Source of the DNA: an uncultured Acetatifactor sp.
Lineage (GTDB): Bacteria; Bacillota; Clostridia; Lachnospirales; Lachnospiraceae
Assembly (NCBI GenBank): GCA_910584235.1
Contig: CAJTZD010000027.1
Span: 1 to 50,763 of the forward strand
Direction: 5' to 3'
DNA: 50,763 bases
Positions 16,721 to 25,000 of this stretch are shown here, piece after piece (positions within the stretch are counted from its first letter, which is position 1; the number at the start of each line of letters is the position of its first letter). Position numbers and translations under genes: made by a program. The notes beneath the pieces were generated by a model. That model did no database searches. It was given only the letters and a program-made list of their open reading frames with translations, and was not told the origin of the DNA.

Positions 16721-17711
16721 ACTCGCTGTCGTACTCCAGAATCGTACCGGATGCGGCGTCTATGGTGTACTCATACTCCACTCTGTCTTTAAAGAATTCA
16801 ATCTCGTATTCCAGAATGCGGTCGTCCCTGTCCAGTTTTACTTTGGTGAAAAAGACGTCCTCCACCGCAAAGCCCGCATGTGTGGCCGCAGCTTCCTTTG
16901 CCCTGTCCTCCCCGATCAGGCCCTCGGTACCGAGCCCGTCCCGGACTGCTTGGGGATTCACGAACCGTTCCGCGTTTCTTTCCATCACCGCGCCTGTGAA
17001 CGCGTTAATTTCATACTCATATTCCATTTCCGCTGAATAAAAGTCGATATCATACACCGGAATGCCGGCGTCCCAGTCAAGCTTTTCTTTTGTAAAGGTC
17101 ACTTCAGCTTCCGTCAGTCCGGCGTCTGTCAGGGCTATGACCTTGGCGGAGTCTATCGTTTCCGCCGTCTGACCGCCCGGCATCCCTGCGTCCCCCTGTC
17201 CGGGCTCACCGGCTGCCTGAGACGCGCCTTGTTGCCCCGGCCGGCTTTCCTGTCCGGGCTCACCGCTCTGATCGGCGTTCTGCTCCCCCGGCTGTCCGGC
17301 CTGACTTTCCCGGGTGTCTCCCTGCTCTCCGACCCTTTCGCGGTCGTCCGCAGCCGGCTGCCCTGTCTGCCCGCTGCCTCCCTGGATATGCCCGTCCGCC
17401 TGCTGCCCGGCAATCGCGTCCATGCTCATCTGCGTCACAGCCCCCGACGACGCGTCAATCTCGTATCGGTAAACGTAGCTGTCCGACGTGAACCCAATCT
17501 CATAATAGCTCTTCCCGCCGTCCTCCTCCAGTCGCTGGCTGGTGACCGAAACTTCGCCCTCGCTCAGGCCGGCATCCGCCAGCGCAAGGCGAAACGCTTC
17601 GTTCCTGTCCGTCACCGTCACGCCGCTTGCGCAGCCCGCTGTCAGCAGAATAGCGCCCGCCGCTGCCGCCGCCATCCATCTTCTACTTTTTCCTCTTGCC
17701 TTTTCTTTCAT
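16710..17711 (-). CDS. PepSY-domain lipoprotein
   Basis: 333-residue predicted lipoprotein: basic start, hydrophobic segment and lipobox LTAGC near residue 27. Three PepSY-like units follow the pattern (ALADAGLSEGEVSVTSQRLEEDGGKSYYEIGF, then ALTDAGLTEAEVTFTKEKLDWDAGIPVYDIDF, then a third with ATHAGFAVEDVFFTKVKLDRDDRILEYEIEF). Between the first and second is a Gly/Gln/Pro-rich, probably disordered linker of about 80 residues. PepSY proteins are thought to inhibit or regulate peptidases at the cell surface. The ATG at 17711 has TTGGAGG upstream; the frame is open 22 codons further. Confidence 0.85.
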   Translation of the reverse strand: MKEKARGKSRRWMAAAAAGAILLTAGCASGVTVTDRNEAFRLALADAGLSEGEVSVTSQRLEEDGGKSYYEIGFTSDSYVYRYEIDASSGAVTQMSMDAIAGQQADGHIQGGSGQTGQPAADDRERVGEQGDTRESQAGQPGEQNADQSGEPGQESRPGQQGASQAAGEPGQGDAGMPGGQTAETIDSAKVIALTDAGLTEAEVTFTKEKLDWDAGIPVYDIDFYSAEMEYEYEINAFTGAVMERNAERFVNPQAVRDGLGTEGLIGEDRAKEAAATHAGFAVEDVFFTKVKLDRDDRILEYEIEFFKDRVEYEYTIDAASGTILEYDSEYDH

Positions 17712-17823
17712 AACCGCCTCCAAATATTTCCGGTGGGCATTCCGTATTCCCGGACATACCACCTGTGCCGCCCGCATACCCTTTGCCCCTTTTATTCCTC
17801 TTCTATTCCTCTTGTATTTCTCT

Positions 17824-19827
17824 TTACCCCTCCTGCTTCCGGTACTGCACCGGAGTCAGCCCGTAATTTTTCTTAAATAAACGGTTGAAATGCTCCGCAT
17901 TCTCATACCCCACCTCCGCGGCCACGGTCTCCACGGTCATATCCGTCTCCCTTAGGAGCGCGCGGGCCTTCTTCATGCGCTCCTTGCGCACAGCCTCCTG
18001 GAATGTCATGCCCGCCTTTTCCTTGATGTACTTGGACAGGTAGGGCTTGGAGAGATGGAATTCCTCGGACAAAATGTCCAGGGTTACGTTCATGTAATCA
18101 TTCTTGATGAAGCTGATGATCTCCACAATCCGCTCTTCCCGGCCCTCCGTAATGTGCTGCTCCACAGCCAGCTTGTTGGCCGCGGAGGCCAGCGCGGCAA
18201 TGGAGGCCTTGATAATGTCCTCGTCCACACCTACGCCCCAGTAATGCTTTCCGTCGCACAGAATCGCCACATAAGCAGCCGCCCTGGAGCTGGATCCCTT
18301 GGAAATGGCATGCTCTTCATACACCGACAACTGATAGCTGACGCCGAAATAGGTCTTAATTGCATTGCTCACCGCGTCCAGACGCCCGTTTCCTCCCGCC
18401 CTGATCACGCGGCTCTCCCCGCCCTGTTCTATGGTCACCTCCGCCCGAATCCCTTTCTCCTGGCGGAAATGGCACTCCGGGATACGGAACACGCTGCGGG
18501 GTGCGATATAATTTTCCTCAAAAATAGCATAAATCTCGGCGGGGTGCAGCTCCTGATGCCGCCTGTCGGACACGCCCTTGATCAGATACCCCACTTCCTC
18601 TTTCATGGCTGCCGGCAGGGAGAAGCCGAACTGCTGCTTCAGAACAAAGGCCACGCCGCCCTTGCCGGAGACGCTGTTGATCCGGATCACGTCGGACTCG
18701 TACTCCCGGCCTACGTCCTTAGGGTCGATGGGCAGATAGGGCACATCCCAGCGGTTCCCGCTCTTCCCCTCTTTCAGCCAGGTCATGCCCTTGCTGATGG
18801 CATCCTGATGGGAGCCTGAAAACGCGGTAAACACCAGATCTCCGGCATAGGGCACCCTCTCATGAACCCGCATGCCCGTAAAGCGCTCATACGCCTCCCG
18901 CACCTGCATGATATTGGTAAAATCCAACCCGCTGTCCACGCCGTGGCACATCATGTTGATGGCCACCGTGACAATGTCCACATTTCCCGTGCGCTCCCCA
19001 TTGCCAAAGAGGGTGCCCTCCACCCGGTCCGCCCCTGCCAGGATGCCGAACTCCGCGTCGCTGACGCCGCATCCCCTGTCATTGTGAGGATGGACGCTGA
19101 GGACCACATTTTCACGATATTTCATATGTTTGTGCATGTACTCCACCTGGCAGGCGAAGACATGGGGCATGGCCACCTGCACCGTGGTGGGCAGATTGAT
19201 TATAGCTTTGTGGTCAGCATCCGGCCGCCATATGTCCAGCACCGCATTGCAGACCTCCAGGGCATACTCCGGCTCTGTCTGAGAGAAGCTCTCCGGACTG
19301 TACTCAAAGGTAAAGCTGCCGTCTGTCTCCTCCGCCATCTCCTTTAACAGCTTCGCGCCGTCCACGGCAAGCTGCTTGATGGCCGCTTTGTCTTTCCGGA
19401 AGACCTGCTCCCGCTGTTCTACAGATGTGGAATTATAGAGATGCACCACCGCATGGGGGGCTCCCTTTACCGCCTCGAAAGTCTTGCGGATGATATGCTC
19501 CCTGGCCTGGGTCAGCACCTGGATGGTCACGTCGTCGGGAATCATGTCCCTTTCGATCAAGGCCCGAATGAAATTGTACTCCGTATCCGATGAGGCCGGG
19601 AAGCCCACCTCAATCTCCTTGAACCCGATATCCACCAGGAGCTTGAAGAATTCCAGCTTATCCTCCAGGGGCATGGGATCGATCAGGGCCTGATTGCCGT
19701 CCCGCAGGTCCACGCTGCACCAGGCGGGGGGCTTTTCTATGGTGTCTTTCTTCACCCAGTCATAGGTCACCTCCGGGGGCATATGGTAAGTTTTGCCGTA
19801 TTTCTGGCTGACTGTCGGTTTTTTCAT
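17824..19827 (-). CDS. leuA: 2-isopropylmalate synthase fused to an AraC-type DNA-binding domain
   Basis: First committed enzyme of leucine synthesis (2-oxoisovalerate + acetyl-CoA). Residues 1 to about 410 form the long-type LeuA TIM barrel, with SVDLRDGNQAL (about 38-48), LSVHPHNDRGCGVSDAE with the metal-ligand HxH-type motif, and GNGERTGNVD. Residues about 430-555 form the LeuA regulatory domain that normally binds leucine. Residues about 564-667 are an added AraC/XylS double helix-turn-helix: LSEEFHLSKPYLSKYIKEKAG and VAAEVGYENAEHFNRLFKKNYGLTPVQYRK. The frame is continuous with no sign of sequence error. This suggests a leucine-sensing enzyme that also binds DNA, possibly its own promoter. 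The ATG at 19827 has AAAGGAAC upstream. Confidence 0.92.
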   Translation of the reverse strand: MKKPTVSQKYGKTYHMPPEVTYDWVKKDTIEKPPAWCSVDLRDGNQALIDPMPLEDKLEFFKLLVDIGFKEIEVGFPASSDTEYNFIRALIERDMIPDDVTIQVLTQAREHIIRKTFEAVKGAPHAVVHLYNSTSVEQREQVFRKDKAAIKQLAVDGAKLLKEMAEETDGSFTFEYSPESFSQTEPEYALEVCNAVLDIWRPDADHKAIINLPTTVQVAMPHVFACQVEYMHKHMKYRENVVLSVHPHNDRGCGVSDAEFGILAGADRVEGTLFGNGERTGNVDIVTVAINMMCHGVDSGLDFTNIMQVREAYERFTGMRVHERVPYAGDLVFTAFSGSHQDAISKGMTWLKEGKSGNRWDVPYLPIDPKDVGREYESDVIRINSVSGKGGVAFVLKQQFGFSLPAAMKEEVGYLIKGVSDRRHQELHPAEIYAIFEENYIAPRSVFRIPECHFRQEKGIRAEVTIEQGGESRVIRAGGNGRLDAVSNAIKTYFGVSYQLSVYEEHAISKGSSSRAAAYVAILCDGKHYWGVGVDEDIIKASIAALASAANKLAVEQHITEGREERIVEIISFIKNDYMNVTLDILSEEFHLSKPYLSKYIKEKAGMTFQEAVRKERMKKARALLRETDMTVETVAAEVGYENAEHFNRLFKKNYGLTPVQYRKQEG

Positions 19828-19948
19828 ATTCTGCGTTCCTTTCTTTTTTGCGCTTTTAAAGCTCCCTGAAAGCCTGTCGGTTTCCTTTATGCTTTTGTGC
19901 TTTCCGATTCATATTCTGCGCTCTTTCGTTTTATGTTTCTGCGCTGTC

Positions 19949-19986
19949 GATTTTAAAATCATAACATAGATTCTGCGGTTCCGCAA
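19949..19986 (-). promoter_or_regulatory. leuA promoter with overlapping palindromes
   Basis: Minus strand TTGCGG (19981-19986) and TATGAT (19958-19963), 17-bp spacer. The 12-bp perfect palindrome GATTTTAAAATC (19949-19960) overlaps the -10 and a TGCGG-AA-CCGCA inverted repeat overlaps the -35; both are candidate operators. No T-box signature is visible in the 120-nt leader. Confidence 0.6.
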
Positions 19987-20097
19987 GCGCTTATTTAACT
20001 ATTGTTTTTGATCTTTTATATTATTTATAACAGAATTATTTTGCTTTTTTCGATAAAATCAATATTTTTTCAAGATATTCATTGTTTTATTTTTATT

Positions 20098-20925
20098 TCA
20101 TTTTCTGTCTTCTTTTAATGTGCCCTTACTGTACCGGCTCACCTTTCGCGCAGAGGATACCTGCGCGTCCCACTCGTAGACCACGTATTCATGGTCAAAA
20201 TGGTATCCCAGCTTCTGCGCCAGGGCCACGGACCACAGATTCTGGGCGTCCCAGCTGGGATACCATCCCCTGTCCAGGCATTCCAGGATCAGCTTCGCGC
20301 CGCAGATATAGGCCAACCCTCTCCTGCGACAGTCTGTTCTGGTATCGATCTCAATCTCTATGCCGCCCGGATAGCCGGAGTAAGAGGATGCTCCGGAGAC
20401 CGGCTCTCCATCTCTGAGTATGACCACGCCCAAGCCATATTCCTGATAATGCTTATAATCCCGGTACAGGGACACCCAATCCCTGCACCATGGAATTTCC
20501 CGACAGCGAAAAAACATAGCCTCGTCTATCCCCGCCAGCTCATAGCCTTTTGGCAGATTGTCCACCGCCGCCTGAAGCTTTGGCCTGCAGAAAACATCCG
20601 GCTCCTTTTTGATGGCGTAACGGACAGTCTTTCGCACCGACTGCCCAAGGCAATCCGCAATCAGCTCTCCCCACTGCTCGTCTTGGGGCGTCAGAATCAG
20701 GAAGCTCTGCCCGCTCTTTCCCGGCCCCTCCAAGACCAGCTCCCTGTGAGGCTTTCCTGCAAAAAAGGCAAAATCCCCCAGAAGCGCCATGGCAGACTCA
20801 GGTTTTTCCGCACAGTCTCCATAAATCTTTCCCATAACCCCCTGCAGGCACGACCACACCATTGTCTCCTGCCAGCCCGCGAAAAGCCCTGAAGCATTTT
20901 TTGCCTGTTTTATCTCATGAATCAT
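20098..20925 (-). CDS. GNAT-family acetyltransferase
   Basis: 275-residue protein of the two-domain GNAT type seen in Firmicutes (GNAT_acetyltran-like). The C-terminal half holds the acetyl-CoA fold: LGVVILRDGEPVSGASSYS, GGIEIEIDTRTDCRRRGLAYICGAKLILECL (motif A) and SVALAQKLGYHFDHEYVVYEW (motif B). The substrate is not predictable. The ATG at 20925 has AAGGAGACAGC upstream. It is a single gene between leuA and the antiporter. Confidence 0.85.
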   Translation of the reverse strand: MIHEIKQAKNASGLFAGWQETMVWSCLQGVMGKIYGDCAEKPESAMALLGDFAFFAGKPHRELVLEGPGKSGQSFLILTPQDEQWGELIADCLGQSVRKTVRYAIKKEPDVFCRPKLQAAVDNLPKGYELAGIDEAMFFRCREIPWCRDWVSLYRDYKHYQEYGLGVVILRDGEPVSGASSYSGYPGGIEIEIDTRTDCRRRGLAYICGAKLILECLDRGWYPSWDAQNLWSVALAQKLGYHFDHEYVVYEWDAQVSSARKVSRYSKGTLKEDRK

Positions 20926-21160
20926 CGCTGTCTCCTTATTTAAACTATCTAATCGCAATAGTTCAGCCGGGTTCCCGACCTGTATATCTTATCACAAACG
21001 CCCACAAAAGTCCATGCGGCGAAGAGACACAAAGCCCGAAAACGGACGAAACGGCCGGCTGCCGGCGTATTCGCCGGGGCATCCGGGTGCCGGACGCTGT
21101 TGCAGAATGATTCCCCAAAGTTTACGCAAAAATAGCCTTTTCTATTGTGCAAAATATCAC

Positions 21161-21188
21161 TTTACTGACACAATATTTGTGATATAAT
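21161..21188 (+). promoter_or_regulatory. Antiporter promoter with palindromic site
   Basis: TATAAT at 21183-21188 is preceded by a weak -35 (TTTACT, 21161-21166). The spacer contains CACAA-TAT-TTGTG (21169-21181), a candidate operator for a dimeric regulator. Confidence 0.45.
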
Positions 21189-21253
21189 CTTTTGGAGTGG
21201 ATCGGGCTGCCCACAGCTCTTCCATGATATCAAACAGAAAGAGTGAAAGGACT

Positions 21254-22438
21254 ATGGAAACCTACAGTATTTTTAAGGATCTGGCAATCATTATCATCTT
21301 CGCGAAGATTTTCGGCATACTGGCCAGAAAGTGCAAGGCCCCCCAGGTGGTGGGGGAAATCATAGCCGGCCTCCTGATCGGCCCGAGCTTGCTGGGACTG
21401 GTGCAGCAGTCGGATTTTCTGACACGCATGGCGGAAATCGGCGTGGTTCTTTTAATGTTCTCCGCGGGGCTGGAGACAAACCTGAAAGAGCTGATGAAGA
21501 CCGGGCCTGTGGCCTTCTTAATCGCCTGTTCCGGCGTATTCGTCCCTTTGCTGGGAGGAGCGCTTCTGTACATGGGCTTTTACGGCGCAGCCCCCTGGGG
21601 GTCGGAGGAATTCTACAAAGCCGTGTTCATGGGTGTCATCATGACGGCTACCAGTGTCAGCATCACGGTACAGTCTCTGAAAGAGATGGGGAAGCTGAAA
21701 GGCAAAGTAGGCACCACCATCCTAAGTGCCGCCATCATCGACGATGTCATCGGCATCATCGTGCTGACTTTTGTAATCGGTTTCAAGAATCCGCAATCCA
21801 ACCCCGGAAGCGTAGTCTTATCTACGGTACTGTTCTTTATCACCGCATTGGTGGTAGGCTTCATTGTCTACAAGGTATTCAAAAAGCTGGATGAACGGTA
21901 TCCCCACACCCAGAGAATCCCCATACTGGGCCTGGCGCTTTGCTTTTTCTTTGCCTATGCGGCAGAAGCGTACTTCGGAATTGCGGACATTACCGGCGCC
22001 TATGTGGCGGGTATCGTCCTGTGTTCCATCCGGGACTCCTCTTACATAGACCGCAAGATGGAGGTCAGCTCCTATATCATCTTCGGACCGGTATTCTTCG
22101 CCAGCATCGGCCTGAAGACCAGTATCGACAATGTCAGCATGGGGATTTTACTGTTCTCATTAGGATTTGTCATAGTGGCGCTGGTCACCAAGATCATCGG
22201 CTGCGGCCTGATGGCCAAAATCTGCCGCTTTTCTTATCAGGACTGCCTTAAGATCGGCGTAGGCATGATGACCAGGGGAGAGGTGGCGCTGATCGTGGCA
22301 CAGAAAGGATTGTCTGTAGGGCTATTGACTCCTGAATATTTTACGTCAGTTATCCTGCTGATCATTGTATCCAGCATCTCCACACCGATTATCCTGAAAC
22401 TCCTATATGCAAAGGATAAAGAAACAGCGGCCGCATAA
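21254..22438 (+). CDS. Kef-type cation:proton antiporter (CPA2)
   Basis: 394-residue integral membrane protein with about 12 hydrophobic segments. The family signatures are KCKAPQVVGEIIAGLLIGPSLLGLV near the N terminus, MFSAGLETNLKEL, VIMTATSVSITVQSLKEMG and ILSAAIIDDVIGIIVLTFVIGF (the ion-binding Asp pair) and GMMTRGEVALIVAQKGL in the last third. No C-terminal TrkA-N/RCK domain is present, so it is a bare transporter. The start is ATG at 21254 (AAAGGACT before it). A terminator overlaps the stop. Confidence 0.93.
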   Translation: METYSIFKDLAIIIIFAKIFGILARKCKAPQVVGEIIAGLLIGPSLLGLVQQSDFLTRMAEIGVVLLMFSAGLETNLKELMKTGPVAFLIACSGVFVPLLGGALLYMGFYGAAPWGSEEFYKAVFMGVIMTATSVSITVQSLKEMGKLKGKVGTTILSAAIIDDVIGIIVLTFVIGFKNPQSNPGSVVLSTVLFFITALVVGFIVYKVFKKLDERYPHTQRIPILGLALCFFFAYAAEAYFGIADITGAYVAGIVLCSIRDSSYIDRKMEVSSYIIFGPVFFASIGLKTSIDNVSMGILLFSLGFVIVALVTKIIGCGLMAKICRFSYQDCLKIGVGMMTRGEVALIVAQKGLSVGLLTPEYFTSVILLIIVSSISTPIILKLLYAKDKETAAA

Positions 22439-22449
22439 GCCGCTGTTTT
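22422..22449 (+). terminator. Terminator overlapping antiporter stop
   Basis: AAACAGCGG (22422-22430) pairs with CCGCTGTTT (22440-22448), followed by a T; the stop codon lies in the loop. Confidence 0.7.
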
Positions 22450-22528
22450 CATGCCGTTTTCGTTCAGGCTTCTTCCCGCTTTCGCTTCGTCCGCATCCAT
22501 ACGGCCCCGGGTGCTGACGCCGTATGCC

Positions 22529-23635
22529 CTATTTGTCCTTACATAGCAGTCTGTGAATCTTCTCATGAGGATCCAGCAGCTTCGAGATAGACTCGCCGGC
22601 ATTCACGGAATGGATGTAAATGGCAATGTATTTCGTGATGTCCACTTCCTTATACCACGGCGCATTCCGGATTTCCTCCCGGCGGTAGGACGCGTTGGTG
22701 ATGAACACCGCCTCCAGCACTTTCTTCCGGTAAGCCTCGTCAAACTTCCCGCTCCCTTCCGTAAACAGCGCAAAGGTCGCCGCCGCAAAGACCCTCCTGG
22801 CTCCCTGCTTCTTACAGTATTTTGCCACATCCAGCATGGTAGTGCCGGAGCAGATCATGTCGTCCACAATGAACACATCCTTATTCTTCACGCTGGGGCC
22901 GATGTACTTATGCACATCCACTACATAATTGCCGCCCACCACTTTTGTCCTGGATCTGCGTTTATAGAAAATGCCCATATCCAGCCCAAGCTCATTGGTA
23001 TATTTGTAATTTCGTGTGGTAGCGCCTAAATCAGGAGAAATAAATAGCGAATTATCCTCGGAAAACACAATGTCCGGATAATTACGTTTGATAGCCTTAA
23101 TCACTTGATAGATAGGGAACAGATCGTCAAAACCGTTGTAGGGCACCGCATTCGCCACCCTGTTGTCATGGACGTCAAAAGCCGTGATATTCTTCACACC
23201 GATATTCTCCAGCTCCCGCAGCGCCATAGCGCAGTCTAAGGACTCCCTGGAAATCCGTCTGTCCTGCCTGCTGGCATACAGAAGCGGCGAGATCACGTTG
23301 ACCCGGAATGCTTTTCCGCCGATGGCGGAAACCGTTCTTTTCAGATTCTGGAAATGCTCGTCCGGCGACATGGGTATCGTCTGTCCGTACATCTGATAGC
23401 TGCAGGAATAATTCCCCACATCCACCAGGATATACACGTCCGCTCCTCGGACCGTGTCCTCCAGTACCGCCTTTGCATCGCCTGTGGAAAACCGGACAAT
23501 CTGAGAATTTACTACATGGCACTCTTCTTTGTTGTAAGTTTCCCGCAGATAATACTCAATTTTGTCTGCCAGTTCTTCCGTTCCGTACAGGGGAATCAGT
23601 ACGATGGGATTGGAATGGTTTGCCAATGAACTCAT
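22529..23635 (-). CDS. prs: Ribose-phosphate pyrophosphokinase, long non-canonical type
   Basis: Makes PRPP from ribose 5-phosphate and ATP, feeding nucleotide, His and Trp synthesis. The C-terminal half has the PRPP loop VFIVDDMICSGTTMLDVAKYCKKQGA. The N-terminal half has the expected ribose-P synthetase layout (PLLYASRQDRR, AFDVHDNRVANAVPYNGFDDLFP). At 368 residues it is about 50 longer than the standard enzyme, and its PRPP loop reads DDMICSGTT rather than DDIIDTGGT. It is the longer variant common in Clostridia and is probably active. The ATG at 23635 has AAGGAGGAAG upstream. Confidence 0.9.
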   Translation of the reverse strand: MSSLANHSNPIVLIPLYGTEELADKIEYYLRETYNKEECHVVNSQIVRFSTGDAKAVLEDTVRGADVYILVDVGNYSCSYQMYGQTIPMSPDEHFQNLKRTVSAIGGKAFRVNVISPLLYASRQDRRISRESLDCAMALRELENIGVKNITAFDVHDNRVANAVPYNGFDDLFPIYQVIKAIKRNYPDIVFSEDNSLFISPDLGATTRNYKYTNELGLDMGIFYKRRSRTKVVGGNYVVDVHKYIGPSVKNKDVFIVDDMICSGTTMLDVAKYCKKQGARRVFAAATFALFTEGSGKFDEAYRKKVLEAVFITNASYRREEIRNAPWYKEVDITKYIAIYIHSVNAGESISKLLDPHEKIHRLLCKDK

Positions 23636-23959
23636 TTCTTCCTCCTTATGCTGTAATCGAAAGTTGACGGGGCACACTTTCAGTGTATAATATTTCTCCC
23701 CGGTTTACAAGTCCCAAAAGCTTTGATTTCACCCCATTTTCCCTGCAGGGTAGACGCTCTGGCTGACACAGGCAGCAAAGCTCCTAGGGCAATGAACTGC
23801 TTTGGCTTTCTGATCCTGAGAAACAGCCGGGCTTTCGTGACCGGGTTCTTTGGGAGTTTCCTCGGATAAGTGAAAATTTTTCAGAAAGCGTATTCCATTT
23901 AGCAAGTTAAAGCTGTATAATAGTGTCAGCGATAAATCGGAATAGGGAGGTAAATTTAT
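23636..23959. other. Intergenic region between prs and Imm1-like gene
   Basis: A divergent gap of 324 bp. The part at about 23735-23870 is GC-rich and can form several stems, for example TTTCT/AGAAA inside GGC/GCC near 23795-23823. I could not match it to any riboswitch or small RNA family I know. A TATAAT at about 23917 may serve the downstream Imm1-like gene and a TATACA-like box near 23690 may serve prs. Confidence 0.35.
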
Positions 23960-24361
23960 ATGAGTAATTTTGCTATTCGTTTTCTTAATAGCGAAGAGGA
24001 ACCTATTACACAAGAAACTGTAGACAAGCTGGTGTGCGAGATTCGGGGAAATTATTGCAGGTCTGCATTGTTAGCTTTGGATGAATATGGCGAAGAGGAC
24101 TTTCTTTCTGTAGATATTGAGAATGATTGGGCGGCTCTGGCTTTTAACACATATGGTGAAGATGAAGAGGCTCATATGTATATGCCTGTCAATTCCGAAT
24201 ATGGTACATCCAAAGAGGACGCTCCTGTAAATATCAGCGGACAGACTCCAGTTCTCAAGCGAAATGCGCTCAATGATTTGAATCTGGTTGCTGAATGTGT
24301 TCTCCATTTTGCTAAAACAGGAGAGCTGTATCCAGAGTTGAAGTGGGAGGAAGTAGAGTGA
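23960..24361 (+). CDS. Imm1-like immunity protein (orphan)
   Basis: 133-residue acidic cytosolic protein. Its ending ALNDLNLVAECVLHFAKTGELYPELKWEEVE matches the usual close of Imm1-type immunity proteins (a helix, then F..TG..P...W), and the centre has the DWAALAFN strand expected there. No toxin gene is nearby. It is AT-richer than the flanks, with a strong AGGGAGG ribosome site, and lies beside broken ABC-exporter genes, which suggests a leftover from a polymorphic-toxin or contact-dependent locus. The family call is from motif memory and moderate. Confidence 0.5.
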   Translation: MSNFAIRFLNSEEEPITQETVDKLVCEIRGNYCRSALLALDEYGEEDFLSVDIENDWAALAFNTYGEDEEAHMYMPVNSEYGTSKEDAPVNISGQTPVLKRNALNDLNLVAECVLHFAKTGELYPELKWEEVE

Positions 24362-24394
24362 AAAACACAACTTCCCGTTTTTTGAACTGATAGC

Positions 24395-25000
24395 CCATCA
24401 AAAAACTAAATACCCGCCGATGCTGACTGTGACTCTTTCTTTATTGAATTTAGGAAGCTCGCTCTCCGTCCGAATGGCATCCTCCTGTTCCATGCAGGCC
24501 TGAAAATATTTTTCATAATCCACTTTTCTGAGATAATGGTGGAATACAGCTTACTGCCATAATCACAGTCCGTGGTGACGCGGCTCACCACGGATTCGCC
24601 ATTGTCCGCGTCATAGCGGCTCTGCTTCACATGTATGATCTTCCTCCACAAGTTCCCGGTACTCCGGACAGTTTTCCACCAGACCGCCATGGGTTCCGCA
24701 GCCTGCCCCTTTCCCTCCGCCCAGTACAATAATCTGGTCCGCCCCGGAAATAAAGCCTGGTACTGTAAGCGCTCACCTGCATCAGGCACAGGAACGGGCA
24801 GATCACCCACCCGGCTCATTCCTGTTATATAATAAGCGACCGTGATATGCATCATCCGTTTCCAGACACTGTTCCTGGCGGAGCGGACAGACCTGCTTTC
24901 CGCCAGGATCTGCAGGACGGAGGAAGCCAGGGACAGAACAAGCGTCAACCTCTTCCCCTGTCTGAAGCACAAAGTTTCTTCTAATCCTCCAAATCCATCA
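24395..25000 (-). pseudogene. ABC exporter remnants
   Basis: Minus-strand fragments in different frames belong to ABC exporter half-transporters. One is a nucleotide-binding domain end reading ADQIIVLGGGKGAGCGTHGG...CPEYRELVEE and a stop (about 24616-24740). Others are transmembrane-domain pieces: RQGKRLTLVLSLASSVLQ and VAYYITGM upstream, and NGESVVSRVTTDCDYGSKLYSTII downstream. The order is scrambled (NBD end before a TM piece), as expected for two adjacent half-transporter genes with large deletions. Continuous translation of the region in one frame gives a 204-residue ORF with no sensible fold, so I do not call it a gene. Confidence 0.7.

Noticed and set aside
19828..20097. T-box leader for leuA
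   Set aside because: No conserved T-box sequence and no specifier/terminator arrangement could be found in the leader.
23735..23870. c-di-GMP-I, TPP, ykkC or ZTP riboswitch
   Set aside because: Short pieces resemble these families but the conserved cores and their order do not fit.
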